Below, piece by piece: positions 1 through 13,509 of a stretch of DNA of 64,000 nucleotides. Source of the DNA: Parus major. Lineage: Eukaryota > Chordata > Aves > Passeriformes > Paridae. Every line of letters begins with the position of its first letter. The stretch's first letter is position 1. The position numbers and the translations under genes are program-made. The notes beneath the pieces were generated by a model that saw only the letters and a program-made list of their open reading frames with translations, ran no database searches and had not been told where the DNA came from. The stretch covers positions 32,192,733-32,256,732 of the forward strand of contig NC_031771.1 of the NCBI RefSeq assembly GCF_001522545.3, given 5' to 3'.

Positions 1-206
1 TAAAATTATGTTGTTTTTGATCTGATAATTATAAGAATAGAAAATAATCCTAAAGCTAATATTAATCCTTTATGGATTTGTTCTCACTTTTCTCTGAAAG
101 ATATTGGAAAAGGAGGGGAAAGATTGGAGCAGGATTTTCTGATACATTATTACATCCATAGTCCTTCAATGTTCCTGATATCATATCTTTTATGGTAATG
201 AATGAA
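1..206. other. Unannotated start of window
   Basis: Unique AT-rich sequence. I see no gene or repeat here. Confidence 0.6.
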
Positions 207-228
207 AGGTTTTTTTGTAAAAAAACCT
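207..228. repeat. Perfect short inverted repeat
   Basis: Ten-base arms, AGGTTTTTTT at 207-216 and AAAAAAACCT at 219-228, are exact reverse complements around a two-base GT centre. The sequence could extrude as a cruciform or form a hairpin in RNA. It may simply reflect facing homopolymer runs. No function is implied. Confidence 0.9.
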
Positions 229-2429
229 AACAAACATCCAAAACTCAACAAAATCCAAACCCTACCAAAAGCAAAACAGCCCCTCATGATGATCGTTTTT
301 TAATAGCACTATAACTTCTCTGTTTTGTGATTTGCCAGTGTCCCTACAGTCTTTTTCTCCTCCATGCATTCCAAAGGTCTGCCCTTAGATTTCAGAAATA
401 CAGGAGAGACTGTTTTCCCTGGTTTTATGTGAGCTTTGTCTTTTTCAAATAACCTTATATTTGAACCTTAACTTCAAAGTATCTTAAAATAAAGTAGATT
501 TTTTTTTCCAAAGGTATTTGGTAGTCTTGAATGTTAGGGGTTTAGGCTTTTTTTTCCCTCTCCCCATCCCCTTTATCCCCTATAAAGGTATGCATTATAT
601 CCAGGCCTCCAAGTGCATGGGTAAAGAGACAAAGTTCTCACCTGACTTCCTGCATTTAGCAACCATATGTATGTGAGCTTGTTACTGTGGTTTAGATACA
701 TTCCAGAATGAGCTCAGTTTCGATCCCTGTCTCTTATCCTTGGTGTACCCTTGCCTTCTGCATCGGTGGAAAAATGAAGTGTTTTAATTGCTTCAGGCTC
801 CTAGGACCATAATCCTTTCCTTACAGACTTTCCTTACAGTGCCTTAGTTGCTGAAGCATGTATTTTTCAGACCTTTTGCTTACTGTTTTCTGTACTTAGT
901 GGACTAAAGAAAGTTGAAGAGAAGTATTTCTATCTTTTACAAAAGAGTGTTCTGACTGAGTACAGCTGGTAGAGGACACATATAGATCCAGACAAACAGT
1001 AGGAGCCAGTATATACTTTGTTTGCTTTTCACTATTTATTAATTTTTATTTTGTCTGATTCACTTAAAATACATCTTCCAGGAAAGATTTATTTTTTTCC
1101 TTACTTATGGTTTTTCCTCTAAAACATGTTGCTTTTCCTGCAAAAATTTCTGGCTGTTTAAGAGTAAATAGAAGAACATTGAGTCTTGGTTTCCTGCTGG
1201 AGGGTGCTACTGCTACTTATTCTACTACATTTCTTGTAATTTGTACCTTAAAATGTTACTTTTTGGCATATTGCCACTTTTTAAATTCCTGATCCAGAAT
1301 GGAGCTATAAAGGTAGTCCACTAACACCGAATGAAGTAATTATAGTTTTAGAAGTGCAGGAAATTCAGTCTTTAACCAAGATTAAAAATAACCCATAGAC
1401 TCCTTTATTCATCACAGCCTGCCTTTTGCTGTGCACTGTGAAATGCTGGTGAAAAAAATCTATGGCTGTATAACAGGCTAGAACAGCTTTGTGGATGCAA
1501 TGTGTAAGTCATAGCTTTCTGTGCTGTCTCTGTCACTCTTTTCCAGTGAATTAACACAACATGCCGCTGTTAAACAGCTGGGGTATGGCTTTGTAAGAAG
1601 ATAGGAGTCTGTCCTTCAACTTTGTGAGCAAAATTGAATGAACAGAATAGGATTAAATATTCTTCTCTTTAGTTTAGTCAGCTAATGTGGCTTTAGGTTT
1701 CCTGGCCTGCTCCTAAACAGTGCTTTTCAATCATATCACATCCATTCAACTTAGAATATGACTATAAAAGTACATTGAGTTTTTGCCTCATTGAGACCCA
1801 GCCTTAAATAAGTTAGTTGGGAAAGGGCTTGAGCATGCCAAGTTCAACCTTATTTACTTTAAAGTCAATGATTTTTTTCTCTTAACTTCCACAAGATCAC
1901 AAACATGGTATGAGAACGTGATTTCTCAAGCTATTTCACTAATTAAAAATTGATTTTTGGCTTTGTGTGGATTAAAGTTGCTACATACAAAATTGTAGGT
2001 GGTTTTATGTTTCCACACTGGAAGCTTAGTTGCCATACAGCTTGTACAAGAACTGAGCTGGGAATAGTGGTAAATCTAATTTTGCTTTAAAAACCACATA
2101 AAATACCGCCAACAATTGTAAAACAACTGTGTACACAAATTTCTTGTTCCTTCAGGAATTTCACTGATTTTAGTATAAAACACTCAATAAAACTTTCAGA
2201 ATCTGTGTTAGCTACATTTTTTACCAGGCAAAATCCAAGTTCTGACTGCATATCAACTTCTTTTATTACTCTTTCTAGGCTAAAATTCTTAAGTTCTTTT
2301 TGGGCTGCCAGTTTGCACTGTCCATGATGACTTAAATTAATTCTTCCCAAAGGAAAGCAGCAAACACCTTCTGGATTTGATTGTTTGTTCTCACATAGAA
2401 AAAAAAATGCTAGTTGTAAACAGAATACT
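229..2429. other. Unannotated AT-rich sequence
   Basis: Unique-looking sequence with short homopolymer runs, such as T runs near 490 and 548. A minus-strand open frame at 2087-2350 continues upstream to a pyrimidine tract ending in AG near 2390. No family is recognisable in it and no donor or poly(A) signal supports a gene, so it is not called. Confidence 0.6.
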
Positions 2430-2455
2430 TTCTGTACTACTTCTGTACTACAGAA
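2430..2455. repeat. 11-bp tandem duplication overlapping a palindrome
   Basis: TTCTGTACTAC occurs twice in direct succession at 2430-2451. The second copy with the next bases forms the palindrome TTCTGTA-C-TACAGAA at 2441-2455. This is a local duplication or slippage product with no evident function. Confidence 0.85.
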
Positions 2456-5400
2456 ACACTGGTGCAGGATGTCTCTCCCAGCATCTGTTCAGCAACATTT
2501 GGAGTCTAAGCAGATTCATTTGATTCTGAGCTGTTGCAGTAAAAATTTATAAGTCAAGAACCCTTTTTTTGTGACCTAGTTTCAGTTTGAACAATGCATT
2601 GGAGCTCATAGTGAGTTGAGAGGAAGGTCTGTCTGGACCATAAACTTGCAGTGCTATTTTACTATTGAACAATTCTAATTATCTCTTAGTAGAGTCCCAG
2701 GAATGAATTATCTTAATAATTTTTTTATTTTATTTTTCATTTTTCCAGGCAAGTGCATGCTGGCAAGTATACAAGAAGCCTTCAAATCTGTAGTAAGAGT
2801 GATGTATGATGAGTGCATGACTTGAATATTGTGAACCTAAGACTGCCTAAATGACATCTCAGCTAAGCACTCACATTTAAAGCTTATCCAATGTGGCTGC
2901 CTTTCAACATCCTGCTCTCTTTTTCCTCATTGTGTCTTACAGTGCAGTGTTGAGAGTACAAGTTAATCAGCAGGGTCAGTTTCTGCTCGTAAGCTGGGAA
3001 TCAAAGGGTTGGACTGTCTGAGGGAGCTCTGGACCCACAGGGGGATGTAAGAGGTCAGACTTGCAACTCAGAAGGGTTCAGGTATTTTTGCTTCTGGTTT
3101 TGGACATAGATATGGACTAGATGCTCCCTTTAAAGCACTGCCAAGGCTATTTCCTGATGGTTCTGGCTTAGCCATGTTGTACCTTATAGTGAGCATATCA
3201 GTATGGGTGAGTGCAATGTCACAAGGAAGAGAACTTGAACTTAATAGAATGTACTTAAACCAGTACAATATATCTCTGTGTGTCATTCAGGGGTAGGATA
3301 TCTGTGTGGCTTTTAGCTTTCTACTGTTGTAGATACACAATGTGAGGTTGTATTTGCTCAGGTTATAGCATTGAATTTAAAAATGAAAACAATGGAAAAA
3401 GTACTGTTGCTTCCTTATAATACATAAAAATGTGATGCAAAATGATGCTTGTGGTTAATCAGTGAGACTGTAGACCAGATGTGAACCAGTATCATTAAGT
3501 CATTGACCATACAGAAGATTTACTTACCTGCTTATCTCCAGTGTAGCAATAAAATACGTGGGTGTCCAGAAACATGTCACTGTTGTCCTGTTGTGGTGTT
3601 ATAGAACATGCTGTCCCTTTAAATAGCTAGCTTTTAAAGCTGTTTTTAATGATTATGTGCTTAGTTACTTGATTCCTTAGCTTAAATAATTGAAGTAAAA
3701 TATGCAGGTTAACTTCTATCACTTGTTTGTAGGTGGAAGATGATGAAAATCCTTCTCATTTTGCAATTTTTCCTAGGGAAAGTGACAATATTTTCCATAT
3801 TTCCTCGAGCAGCCAGCCTCTTTTCTATGCTGTTGTTCAATAAGATGAACTAAGCTCTCTGAGATCAGCAAAAAAGATGTTTGAATGACATAGACTATTA
3901 AAAAGGATTAAAAAAAGAAGCTAGCTACACATTTTAATAGAATAGATATTTTTCTGGTGAAACATTCCTGTATAAGCAATTCTATTGCTTAAAGTCCACA
4001 AACCTTTAATGCTTCTTTCATTATTTTCAATAATTTCACATCATATATACATTTACCTAGAACTCCCAATGAATAAAATTTAGTCTGCTTTCATTTCTTA
4101 GTGGTGATCCTCCTATGCAGTCTTACCTTCTGTTGACCTACATTTGAAGTGCAGCTATCTTCTGAAAAGCTGACACTGTCTGTTGAAAAGCATCCTTTAA
4201 AATGGACTTACTGCTCAGCATGCCCTCTAAGAGTGGAAAGTCAGAAAAAAAACCAAACCAAAAAACATTTCTTCTTTTTCCTGTGCACAACTTGGAGGTA
4301 AAAATCTTAAAAAGAAATTCAGGACATTTGCATTGCGTATTTTTCAGGACTGGTTGTTGAGCTTCTGTAAGATCATGGAAGGGCACGGCTGTAGAAGGTG
4401 TGGTGGTGGTTTCAAAGGCCCCAGCAAAATGGGGTGGTGGGGTTTATACCAGCAGAAAGCCTCTCTTCAACTGGTTAGATCTGTTTGAAGGCAAATGAGA
4501 GACATATTTCATCCTTCATGCTGCATAAGCAATGCTGGTGAGTAGCATTGGAACAGGGCCTGAAAGATGTACCAGATTTTTTTAGCTTTCCTGGCTGGCT
4601 CATTTTCTTTGAAGGAAGCTTATTTGAAAATGGCATTTATGTATGTATTGACTGGCAAGGAGCATTCTGGATGGAAACACTAGCAGATGTGGGGCTAGAG
4701 ACATTAATTTCTTACAGTTTTTTTGACTGTTAACTTCCCTGTAGGTAGAGTAATACTCTTTTTGGTATCAGTTCTGACTCTCAGTTTTCTTTAGCCATTA
4801 AAAGGGTTGGAAGTAGAAGCAGTAGTAGGTGGGAAAAAGAATGGAATAACAAAATTTGAGTATCTTAATCAAGAATCATTGGAGACAATTGGAGAGGGAC
4901 CAAGAATAAACGTAGCCTCAAACCAGTGAAATTATGGAAACTGGTTTGGAATGATGCACAATCCATTTATCAAACTGTGGCGAAGAAATGGTACTGATGC
5001 TGTGCTTTGTGGAAGTAATTTGTTGGAAGGGATTTCAAAAGCAAATAAGTTGGATAAACTTTGAAAATATTTTGCAAGATTTGGGACTTGGTCAATTTGT
5101 TGGAACTCCTAATTGAAACTGTGTTATAATGGGCACCATGGTAAGAAAAGGCTGCTAGAACATCCTGGCAGGATGTGGAAAAAGCAGTGAAAATTCACCT
5201 GCTGCAGAGTAAATCAGGCTGTAAACTGGCAAGGAAAATAGAACAATGATATATTTGAACCTAGGAAGGACCTTATAATTTAATTAAAAGAAGCTTTTAA
5301 GAAATAATGCATAAGATTTCACAAATCATGAAAGAACAGCCAATCTTAATCTGTGTCCAGGCTTTGGCAAAAAGTGAGAGAGGTGTTCTAAAGCCTGAAA

Positions 5401-6160
5401 ATGAGACTAGTACCTGAGGAGGAGTAATATATATTTTGTGCAGCAAAGAAGCAAAGACTGTGAGAAGTTTTCTATGGATGTTTCTATCTAGCTACCAAAC
5501 TATGACCGTGAGCACAAATGAAACTTAGGTGCTTCTAACTTTGCCTAGTCATGCAGAAACCAATACTCTGTAATGAAAGTTATGATAAAGAATGTGTGGC
5601 TTAGTCACATTGGATCCAGGGTGGAGTTGGTGTCTTAGATTGTGAAGTGGGGGAACATGCTTGCTAAATATGTCTGTGAGCTAAATGGGATTGCCTCAGG
5701 AAACAAAACTATGTATTCTAGGGCTGAAAATAAGCCAAAAATTATTTTGTAAAGATATGCTATCATAGAATAGCATTAACTGCTCTAGATAAAGGGGAGA
5801 AAGCGGCAAAACAAAGTGTAGATGTAGGAAATACTCTAGGACAGGTCAGATTTTCTGGAAGAACATAAATGAAGCCATTAAGAAAAGAGTAAAAGTAATA
5901 TTTAGCACAGATCAGTGTAAGAAAGAAGAATTACAAGTTAACATATTTAAAGAGAGGTGAAAGACTTGGTCTAAAACTGAAGCATTTTTGCATTTAATAA
6001 TTACTCTATGGTCTTTCATATGGTTATTTCCACATTCTAGAAATAACATGCCAGGGACCCACACCTTAACATGTTTGAGCCACAGATTCTGTGCTGAATA
6101 CTAAAGGTGCTAACTGCCCATAATAGATCAATTTGATCCTTATGACTTGCCCTACCAAAA
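2456..6160. other. Unannotated sequence with one strong cryptic splice donor
   Basis: No gene or mobile element is recognised. On the minus strand, CAG|GTAAGT lies at 3530-3522 and follows an open frame of 33 codons (3626-3528). No convincing 3' splice acceptor precedes it, so it is probably a cryptic site. The rest is AT-rich unique sequence with a GGTGG-rich patch near 4400-4440. Confidence 0.55.
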
Positions 6161-6245
6161 TGCAGGGTATCCAGGGGCTGTTCTAGTGTGCGGTGCTGCA
6201 GCTGAAATGCTGCTTCATGCGAGACGTTATCAGGTTCTTGGCTGT

Positions 6246-6277
6246 GAGGTCTCTCCTGTTACAACAGGAGAAACCTC
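6246..6277. repeat. Near-perfect 14-bp-arm hairpin
   Basis: The left arm at 6246-6259 (GAGGTCTCTCCTGT) pairs with the right arm at 6264-6277 (ACAGGAGAAACCTC) around a TACA loop. The only mismatch is C6251 opposite A6272. The flanks (about 6150-6470) are somewhat richer in G, C and CpG than the surroundings, so this may be a remnant of an old inserted element. It is too short for a typical microRNA precursor. The pairing is seen directly; any role is unknown. Confidence 0.9.
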
Positions 6278-9200
6278 AGTCAGATCCTGAGCTACACTGA
6301 GGGTTGATGTGACCTGCTTAGCTGAACCTGGGGATGCCTGGTGACTGTTCACCACTGGAGATGTTAGAGGAGTATCTGGAACTTCAGTTAGCCAACAGGG
6401 CATTATCAATGGGGAACCACATGACAGGGGTGTGAAGGGTTGAGCACAACATCAGAGATTAAATCTGCAGAGGTACATCTTTTAATATGGATGGTACTAT
6501 CACCCACTGCATGATGACTTTGATTTACATGTTGTTTTCTCAAGACTCCTTTCCTTCAAAGAAGGGAATGATTAGAGCTCGTTAGAGTCTGACAGATGGA
6601 GTTCTTTCCCTGCTTCTCATGTTTCCTTTTCAAAAGTAATTTTGGTTTATGTGCCCAATAAAAATATATAAAAATGATACTCACAAGATTATTCCAAGTG
6701 TTTTTCTTGATTGCTTTCACCTAAAATACTGCAGATGTTCTCTGTAAGGCTGGTATCAAATATTACAGTGCTAATTGGATGTGTTCTCATTTGTATTTCC
6801 TCTTAAATATCAAAGAAATGCTTTGAAAATTTAATCAATGATAGAAAAATTATATTAAATCAACTTTTCTTCCATACTTTGTTTTTCTGTTAAAAAATGA
6901 TAAATATTGCTTCATCTGCTAGTTCTAAAGCAGCTAACTGCTTCTGCTCCCATTAAAAGAGTTATGAAGACAAATGTGAAATCTTTTCACCTCTCTTCAT
7001 TATTGTTAATTCTTATGGCAGTTCAATTTGCCTCAGATTAATTTAGCCTGTGAGTGGCCCCACTCAAGGAGCAAATATCAAGCTAATTCTTGAGAGAAGT
7101 TTGAAACTGTGTAGTTTGGGATTCCTAAAGTTTTCAACGTTTCTACTTGAGGGTAAGATTTCATGAGGAAAGGGCAAGGGATTGTGAATTCTATACCACC
7201 TCTGATATGATAATTTGGTAATATACCTCTAATCTGGCTCACCGAATGTTTTTTGTACAGTGATACAAAAAGCATATAGATATACAGTGATAGTATACAT
7301 AAATACAGAGAAGACTCAGGTAACTTCTATTGATGGCTTTCTGTGTCAAACTTCTAGATTCTGATGAGGAGCAGGTCACAATCACCCTTTTTTTTCCTCC
7401 AAATGACCAACATTTAGACATGTTAAAAATCTGCATAGATATTAGTATCTAGAACTTTTCCTATCTTTACCATTCTCTTCTAGCTTTTTAATTTTTTTTT
7501 CCAAACAGAATCCTTATCTGTCACTTGCCATCTCATTGTGGTGGCATACCAGTAAAAACATATTTTCCCTCAAGATCTGAATGATGATAAATTGATTTTT
7601 TTATAGGAAACATCTTAAGGCTGCTAGATTGGATAGCATGCTCTTACACATTGAAGCCCATACTTTAAGCACATATGAACAGTTTAGGCTGTTGGAAAAA
7701 AATGTATTACAAGTTTTGTTGTTCTGAAGGTTCATTGAGAGGTCGTGTGAAGTAACATCAGTGGCATATTCCACTGTCCCGTGAAGGGACACTGTCAGAA
7801 GATGAATTTAAAGAGGAGAAAGCTCAAGGACTGTATTTAATTTTATTTGATTCCCTGGGTATGTGTGGTCTTGTTGTACAGCCACAGATAGAACAGAATG
7901 CCTCTCTCTAGGGAAAGGAATATAAGATGCTGATTCACATAGTTTGTGATAGTAGATATGACACATAGTGGAGAATGCCCTTACTTTCAATGGTCTAGTC
8001 AGATCTTTTAATCCAGTTCTCATTCCGAGACCTTGAAAATCAGAAATGACTAAGTCATTGCCATAAAAGTCTCTGTTTTATAAATGCACTCTACAGCTAT
8101 GCTCAAGCTGAAAATAAAAAGTGTATTACATCTTGGAAGAAGTGTTTGAAAGGATGTTTTAAGAAAAACAATATGCAAATATGATTGAGGTTGGTAATTA
8201 GCTATAAATGCTTGTCTTCTGGGAAACTGAACTAGAGTAGAAACCATAATGCCAAGGACTATCCCTCAAAAGGGTATAAAACATCAGTATTCTGAGATCC
8301 CAAGTGCTGGTATTTTTGGCTTTCATGAAGATTACTTCATTTAATTATATTTAATTTATTGATTGAAATCAATTTAGTTGATTTAATTGTATTTAATTAC
8401 AGTACTCAGTTTCTTGTTCAGAGTATTTTGAATTATTAACAATTGTTGAAAATATTTGTCATACCCAAGATGAAATTCTGTCCACAGAGATGAGTGGCAG
8501 TACTGGCATGGACTTGAAACAAATCGATCTATCTACTAGATCCTCCTGTAAGAGCTAATTATATTGTATTAAAACAAGAAGTCAGTGAGCCAAATTTTTG
8601 GTGAAAAGATGAAATAATTGTGAAGTCAGATCTCCGCTTATTAGTATGTTAACAGCATGGCTGACTTTAATGTTAGGTTGCTCAGTTAAAGATTCTGAAG
8701 CCGAGAAATGGCAGATCTTAGTCTTGTGGGTACATAATATAACAGTTCCTAATTAGATTAATAAGTACTGTCTCTGATCATGCTATATGTTGTTTAGCTG
8801 TCTAATTTATTGATTAGATGTTTTTTCCCAAGCTTTTGTTCTTTGTATAATTCACAATTCATAGTTACATGCAAAAATCTATATGATATATATAATTCAA
8901 AAAAGTAATAAGGCAAATGTTTCTTATGGGAAAAAATGTACCTTATCTATAGAGATATATAGACTTATAATTTTATAAACTTTCTGCAAATGGACATTTT
9001 TATTTCCTAAATAATTTATATTGATGCTTTTTTAGTTTTTTACATCTTGTTTATAAAATGAATCTATAATTAAATAAAGTTATTGCAATTAAATTATGAA
9101 GATTGCCACTTTATGTATGTATGGAAAGTATTGTATTAATAGTTTTCCCTTGACCCCAGCAGCCCTGCACTGGTGGTTTTCTGTGATCTCAAATATCTTA

Positions 9201-10777
9201 AAGGGAGGTGAGGGTAAAGGTGGGAATAATTACTTTGCTAACAAAGTGTAGTTTTATGTTACCAAACCTCCATCAAGAGACATCTAATACTACTGAAGTG
9301 TGTCCCCTCTCCTCAAAACCCCCTTCCAAGCTGAGTTAAGTAGTAGAGATTGGCACTAATGGTTGTATTAAAGTAAATTGTATTGGAATGTTGAACAGAG
9401 GACTGGCAAGAAGTGAAAAAGACATTGATTTTTATCCATATTCACAGTAATTCTGACCTCACAGTGGTAATGCTAAGGGATAAATATAATCTGTATGAAA
9501 TGGAAGACTACTTTTTGCAGCTGTTACTGTATTGGTGCTGGCTCTTAGATGCTTGCAATTCCAGTATATTAGAGGTTATTTTTGTTTTTTTATTTTTTTG
9601 GAAGGGGTCTAGAGCAAAGCCAGAACTCAGATTTTTTTCAATGTGTATTTTTAAGATGTAAAAATATTTTTTATTTGATTACATTACAGACACCTTATTT
9701 GGAAGAAGAATCACACTGATGCTTTACATATGTTCATGCCTGTGATTAAAAGTTCTTTATATATGCATCCATCTCCTTTAGCTGCTCTGCTGTCTCTGTC
9801 TGAGAATAACAGTGCTATCAAAGTGACAAAGGTTAGGTTGAACTCCTAAGGGAGGTAATTATAGCAGAGAACAGAAGGTAAAATTATCAGTTGTTTGCTT
9901 TTTCATTATGTGGTACCAAGTATTTATCATAGTATTACTAAAAAGGCCATAAACTTTATGTAGATTTTAGAATATAACAGCAAATGAACTCATACTGCAA
10001 TGAAAACCTAGGTTTTCATGAGACTCAAAAGAAATACGTTCTAACAATGGTTTAGTCACAGTATAAATATTCAAGATGTAGTGCTCTGCTGTCTAGTTTT
10101 ATATTAAAAAATTACTACTTTTATCCATGGCTATCCTTACATGTTTGGACAGACCATTCTCAGGCTAAGCTCTGTCGGAGCTTACTGTATCAGAAGGGAG
10201 ATGTAAGACATACATCAAAGGTAGGCAGTGGTTTTAGGAAAAATCTAGTTCTGTATATCTGCCTATGTCAGTGTAAAGGAATATTTTGTTAATCTGAAGT
10301 TATTTGAGATAGTCTGGACCATGGCAGTGACAAGTTTGATCTTTCACTCTGTATGCACTTCATGAGAGACAGCTAGAGTTTGTGTCTTTTCCTTATTTTC
10401 TTTACTGCCCTTTATGCAGTATGCACTGTGCTCAACACAGGTAATTAAATATTTGTTCAGTGCATAAAAATACTTATTTCAAATAATATGTAGGTGAGCT
10501 GTTCTTGCAAGTTCATGCACAGAGTGATTTTAATACTTTGAACAGGTATAGCCATGGGAAAGATATAGACCCTGATCAAATCACCTGTTTTGTTCACATA
10601 TGTCAGCTACAACGTTTTTCTCCCATTCTATGTTCCTCTGAAATATTATCTGTCTGGCTGGTAAAACTTGGAATAGTAACATAACAGATTTTCAATGTTG
10701 TTTTGGTTCAAAGAATGTTAAAAACTCTGATCTGAGTTGCTTCTACCATGTTCTGCAAGTACTCATTGTAGCTCTCA
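6278..10777. other. Unannotated AT-rich sequence
   Basis: No gene or transposable element is recognised. The stretch 8340-8400 is very AT-rich and repeats TTTAATT-like words, with a small palindrome ATTGATT-GA-AATCAAT near 8357-8372. Short open frames at 7.0-8.3 kb on the minus strand are judged chance. Confidence 0.6.
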
Positions 10778-10809
10778 TATAACATAACATAATAACATAT
10801 AACATATAT
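10778..10809. repeat. Imperfect ATAAC microsatellite
   Basis: Several ATAAC or ATATAAC units occur in tandem (ataacataacataataaca and on). This is a short, degenerate simple repeat. Confidence 0.75.
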
Positions 10810-12775
10810 GGCTCTTGAGCTGAGGTAAGGGGAATTAAAAAAGGCATAAAGAAGAATAAGCATGAAGTTCATATGCAACATTAGGATCCATATGTTGAAG
10901 TACGTTATTAATTGATAAATTCATGCTTGAAGAAATCTTTGGTAAGCATTCATTCCAGCTACTAATGAGTCAGACTCATAAACTGAAACTAAAAACAGGA
11001 AATAATGCTCAGCTCTGTAGACCATTATAACTTCATTGTAGCATTGATTGAATTTGGTGTATTATGCAAATACAGATCACAAGATATCAACAAATATGGT
11101 TTTATATTGATTATATACCACAATTATATATAGTACCCAATGGAATTACATTCTGTGCTTTTAAAAGTTGGTTCTGATATTTTTGTATAGAAGAATCTGC
11201 TTTGAATAAATTTGGAATAAAAAATATTTAGCATTACTTATCTGTAACATGCTCCAAAGTATGCTCACCTTATATTTAATCAGTGTGCATGTATCCTGTA
11301 GGAAAAATTGGTGATTTTCAGATCAGTGTGTTTAAACACTTGTATATAAATTTTGAATTGAAGTCTTTTGAACCATGAATCATTTCTGAAGGAGGTTATA
11401 CTGGAATATCCCTTTTTAGTAAATTTATCCATATGATTAATGCATTTCTGTGTGGATAGAGCAAGTGCTGTAAGCACAAGTAGTACATTCCAGGTTGTAC
11501 ACCCAGCTGGGGGCAGCATTGGTTTAGAAAGAAAACCAGGACTCAGGTAGTCCTGGACTGCTGCTCCCTGAGGAAGTCCTGAGTGTTTCCTGATAAGCTC
11601 TCAAATCAGACTAATGAATCTGTAGGTTAATAAAATGTTAGTCAGATCAGCGTCCCCCATAATCACTGCTTGTTGATCTATTTTTCTGTCTTTATCCAAT
11701 AAATTTATTTTAACCAAGGATTCATCAAAGATGAAATTTTCATAGGAGAAAAGGTACAGAAAAGCTGACAACCAACCATGCTTTTTTTCCTTCTTTATTA
11801 CTGGTAGGTAGTTTATCCTTAAAAATATGCAGCTATTGTTAATCCTGTCAGGAAACTAATTCTTGCCAATGCAACTTAAAACATTCTCCAAATACCAACA
11901 TGCGTTTTCCAAGAATTTCTTATTGCCTATGTTTGGTTATGTAAAGAATTGGAAGAAAGAAGGCTGGTGATGTAGGGATTGAAGATGACTGTTTTCTGTC
12001 AAGAACCTTCAAGAGCACTGTCCTGTGGGACTGTCTGTGGTGCAGTTTTGGGTTTTCCATAGAGAGAAATTCCTTCAGCCAGACACTGCTTATGCACACT
12101 CACCTCCGCTGTCTCGGAGGATCACTGCAGCACATGGAAAGATATCTTTATTAATCCTGGAAAATGGGAAATACCTTGAGTAAATGGCAAAAATGAAGAA
12201 AGAAAAGAAGATAAAAGAGCAACTTAAATCATATTTTGAATCTGTTACAGCCTAGGCCAATTTCATTGCTTGGAACTAGATCATCATATTTCTTCAGCTT
12301 AATTCATTGTTACTGTTTCCACAGTGTAAAGATAAAAGCTGCAAAAAGCTATTGAATTTGTAAAGGCAATCTGAGAAAACTTTTTTTGCAGCTTGTTTTT
12401 CTTTGGTTAGAACAAAGTGAGAGTAGAGACATTCTGTGTCTGCTCCTGTAGAACTGCCAGAAGAATTAGTCTTGAAATCTGCTGCCAATTGCTTGTTGTT
12501 CATTTATTAACTGGAGGAATCCATTCCCCATTCAGTCTGAAAATACAGGTGTGGCAATCAGAAAATTTGCATCTTTCTTTGTATTACCAAGACTGGTAAT
12601 CAAAGCCTTGTAAGAATAATTGGTGACACTTGCTGCAGAAAATTTCTTCTTTCCAACAGGTTAACTGCTAGCTATAAAATTCTTCTGAGATGAAAGGCAA
12701 TCTGTAAAGCTTTGCCTTTGTATGCATGAAGTTTTTGTGAAAGTGTACAAAACCCATGGTATTTGGCATATATGT
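10810..12775. other. Unannotated sequence
   Basis: No gene or mobile element is recognised. An octamer-type word ATGCAAAT occurs at 11064-11071, but such words are expected several times by chance in this much AT-rich DNA. Confidence 0.6.
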
Positions 12776-12862
12776 ATTTAATATGTGCATTTTAATATGT
12801 ATATATTATATATATACATATTATATATATTACATATTATAAATATATTTGATATATACATT
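12776..12862. repeat. AT-rich low-complexity tract with palindrome
   Basis: The tract is almost wholly alternating A and T. It contains a perfect inverted repeat, ATGTATATAT at 12797-12806 and ATATATACAT at 12810-12819, around TAT. Such tracts are typical hypermutable vertebrate simple repeats. Confidence 0.9.
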
Positions 12863-13486
12863 TGTATTTAAAAGTGTACATTGTTTGGATGTACAAAGCC
12901 ATCCAGAAGTGTTATAATAGTGATGGAATTATGATATGACAAGTAGGGGAATTACTCAGACATGCCTGCCTTCATAATGAGTGTCACCGTGTTTTTTTGT
13001 GAGGAATTCTACAAAAGTGTTCGTGGTGATGGCTTTTGACTTTGTTATGAGTGGGGTGAGGTCAACACAAAATACACCCTATTCTTTTCTCTCCAATTCG
13101 GCATTAATTAATTATAAAGGTGTGTTCCCAGGTCAAACATTATCTGAAGAAACTCATATGCTGTATGCTATTTGTGCCACATCTTCACGTTCTGAAATGC
13201 CAATGTGTGTTCTAGGAGAGCTCATGTTAAAAAAAAACACATCTCTGATATAGCAAAGGTAACTGAGGCCTAGATAAGGCTGAATAAGGCTGAAATATTT
13301 CTGTGTGACTGAAAAAATTGTTGAGCATACAGGATTGCCTTCAGCAGGTGTAAAATTACATTCTCTTCAACCTTTGTGCAAAAATTTGCAGAAGGAGTAA
13401 TTTTGAGTTGCAATTAGAAGAAGACTAAATCCAAATACTTCCTAGGGAGAAAAAAGCTAGGGGCAAGGCCTAGAGGCACCATGTTC
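12863..13486. other. Unannotated sequence
   Basis: A + strand open frame of 90 codons at 12981-13253 ends beside an A9 run and matches nothing I recognise. Near 13268-13290 the word ATAAGGCTGA is repeated in tandem. No gene is called. Confidence 0.55.
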
Positions 13487-13509
13487 ATATTGCTTATATG
13501 AAGCAATAT
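13487..13509. repeat. Perfect 9-bp inverted repeat
   Basis: ATATTGCTT at 13487-13495 and AAGCAATAT at 13501-13509 are exact reverse complements around the five-base spacer ATATG. Function is unknown. Confidence 0.9.

Noticed and set aside
2087..2395. Minus-strand frame of about 100 codons preceded by a pyrimidine tract and AG
   Set aside because: No donor or poly(A) signal completes a gene model and no family is recognised. Chance is adequate.
5761..5785. TCATAGAATAG resembling a reversed CR1 tail
   Set aside because: The following sequence does not continue into CR1.
13250..13320. Short ACTGAGGCCTAGA word resembling MIR
   Set aside because: Too short and without the flanking MIR blocks in order.
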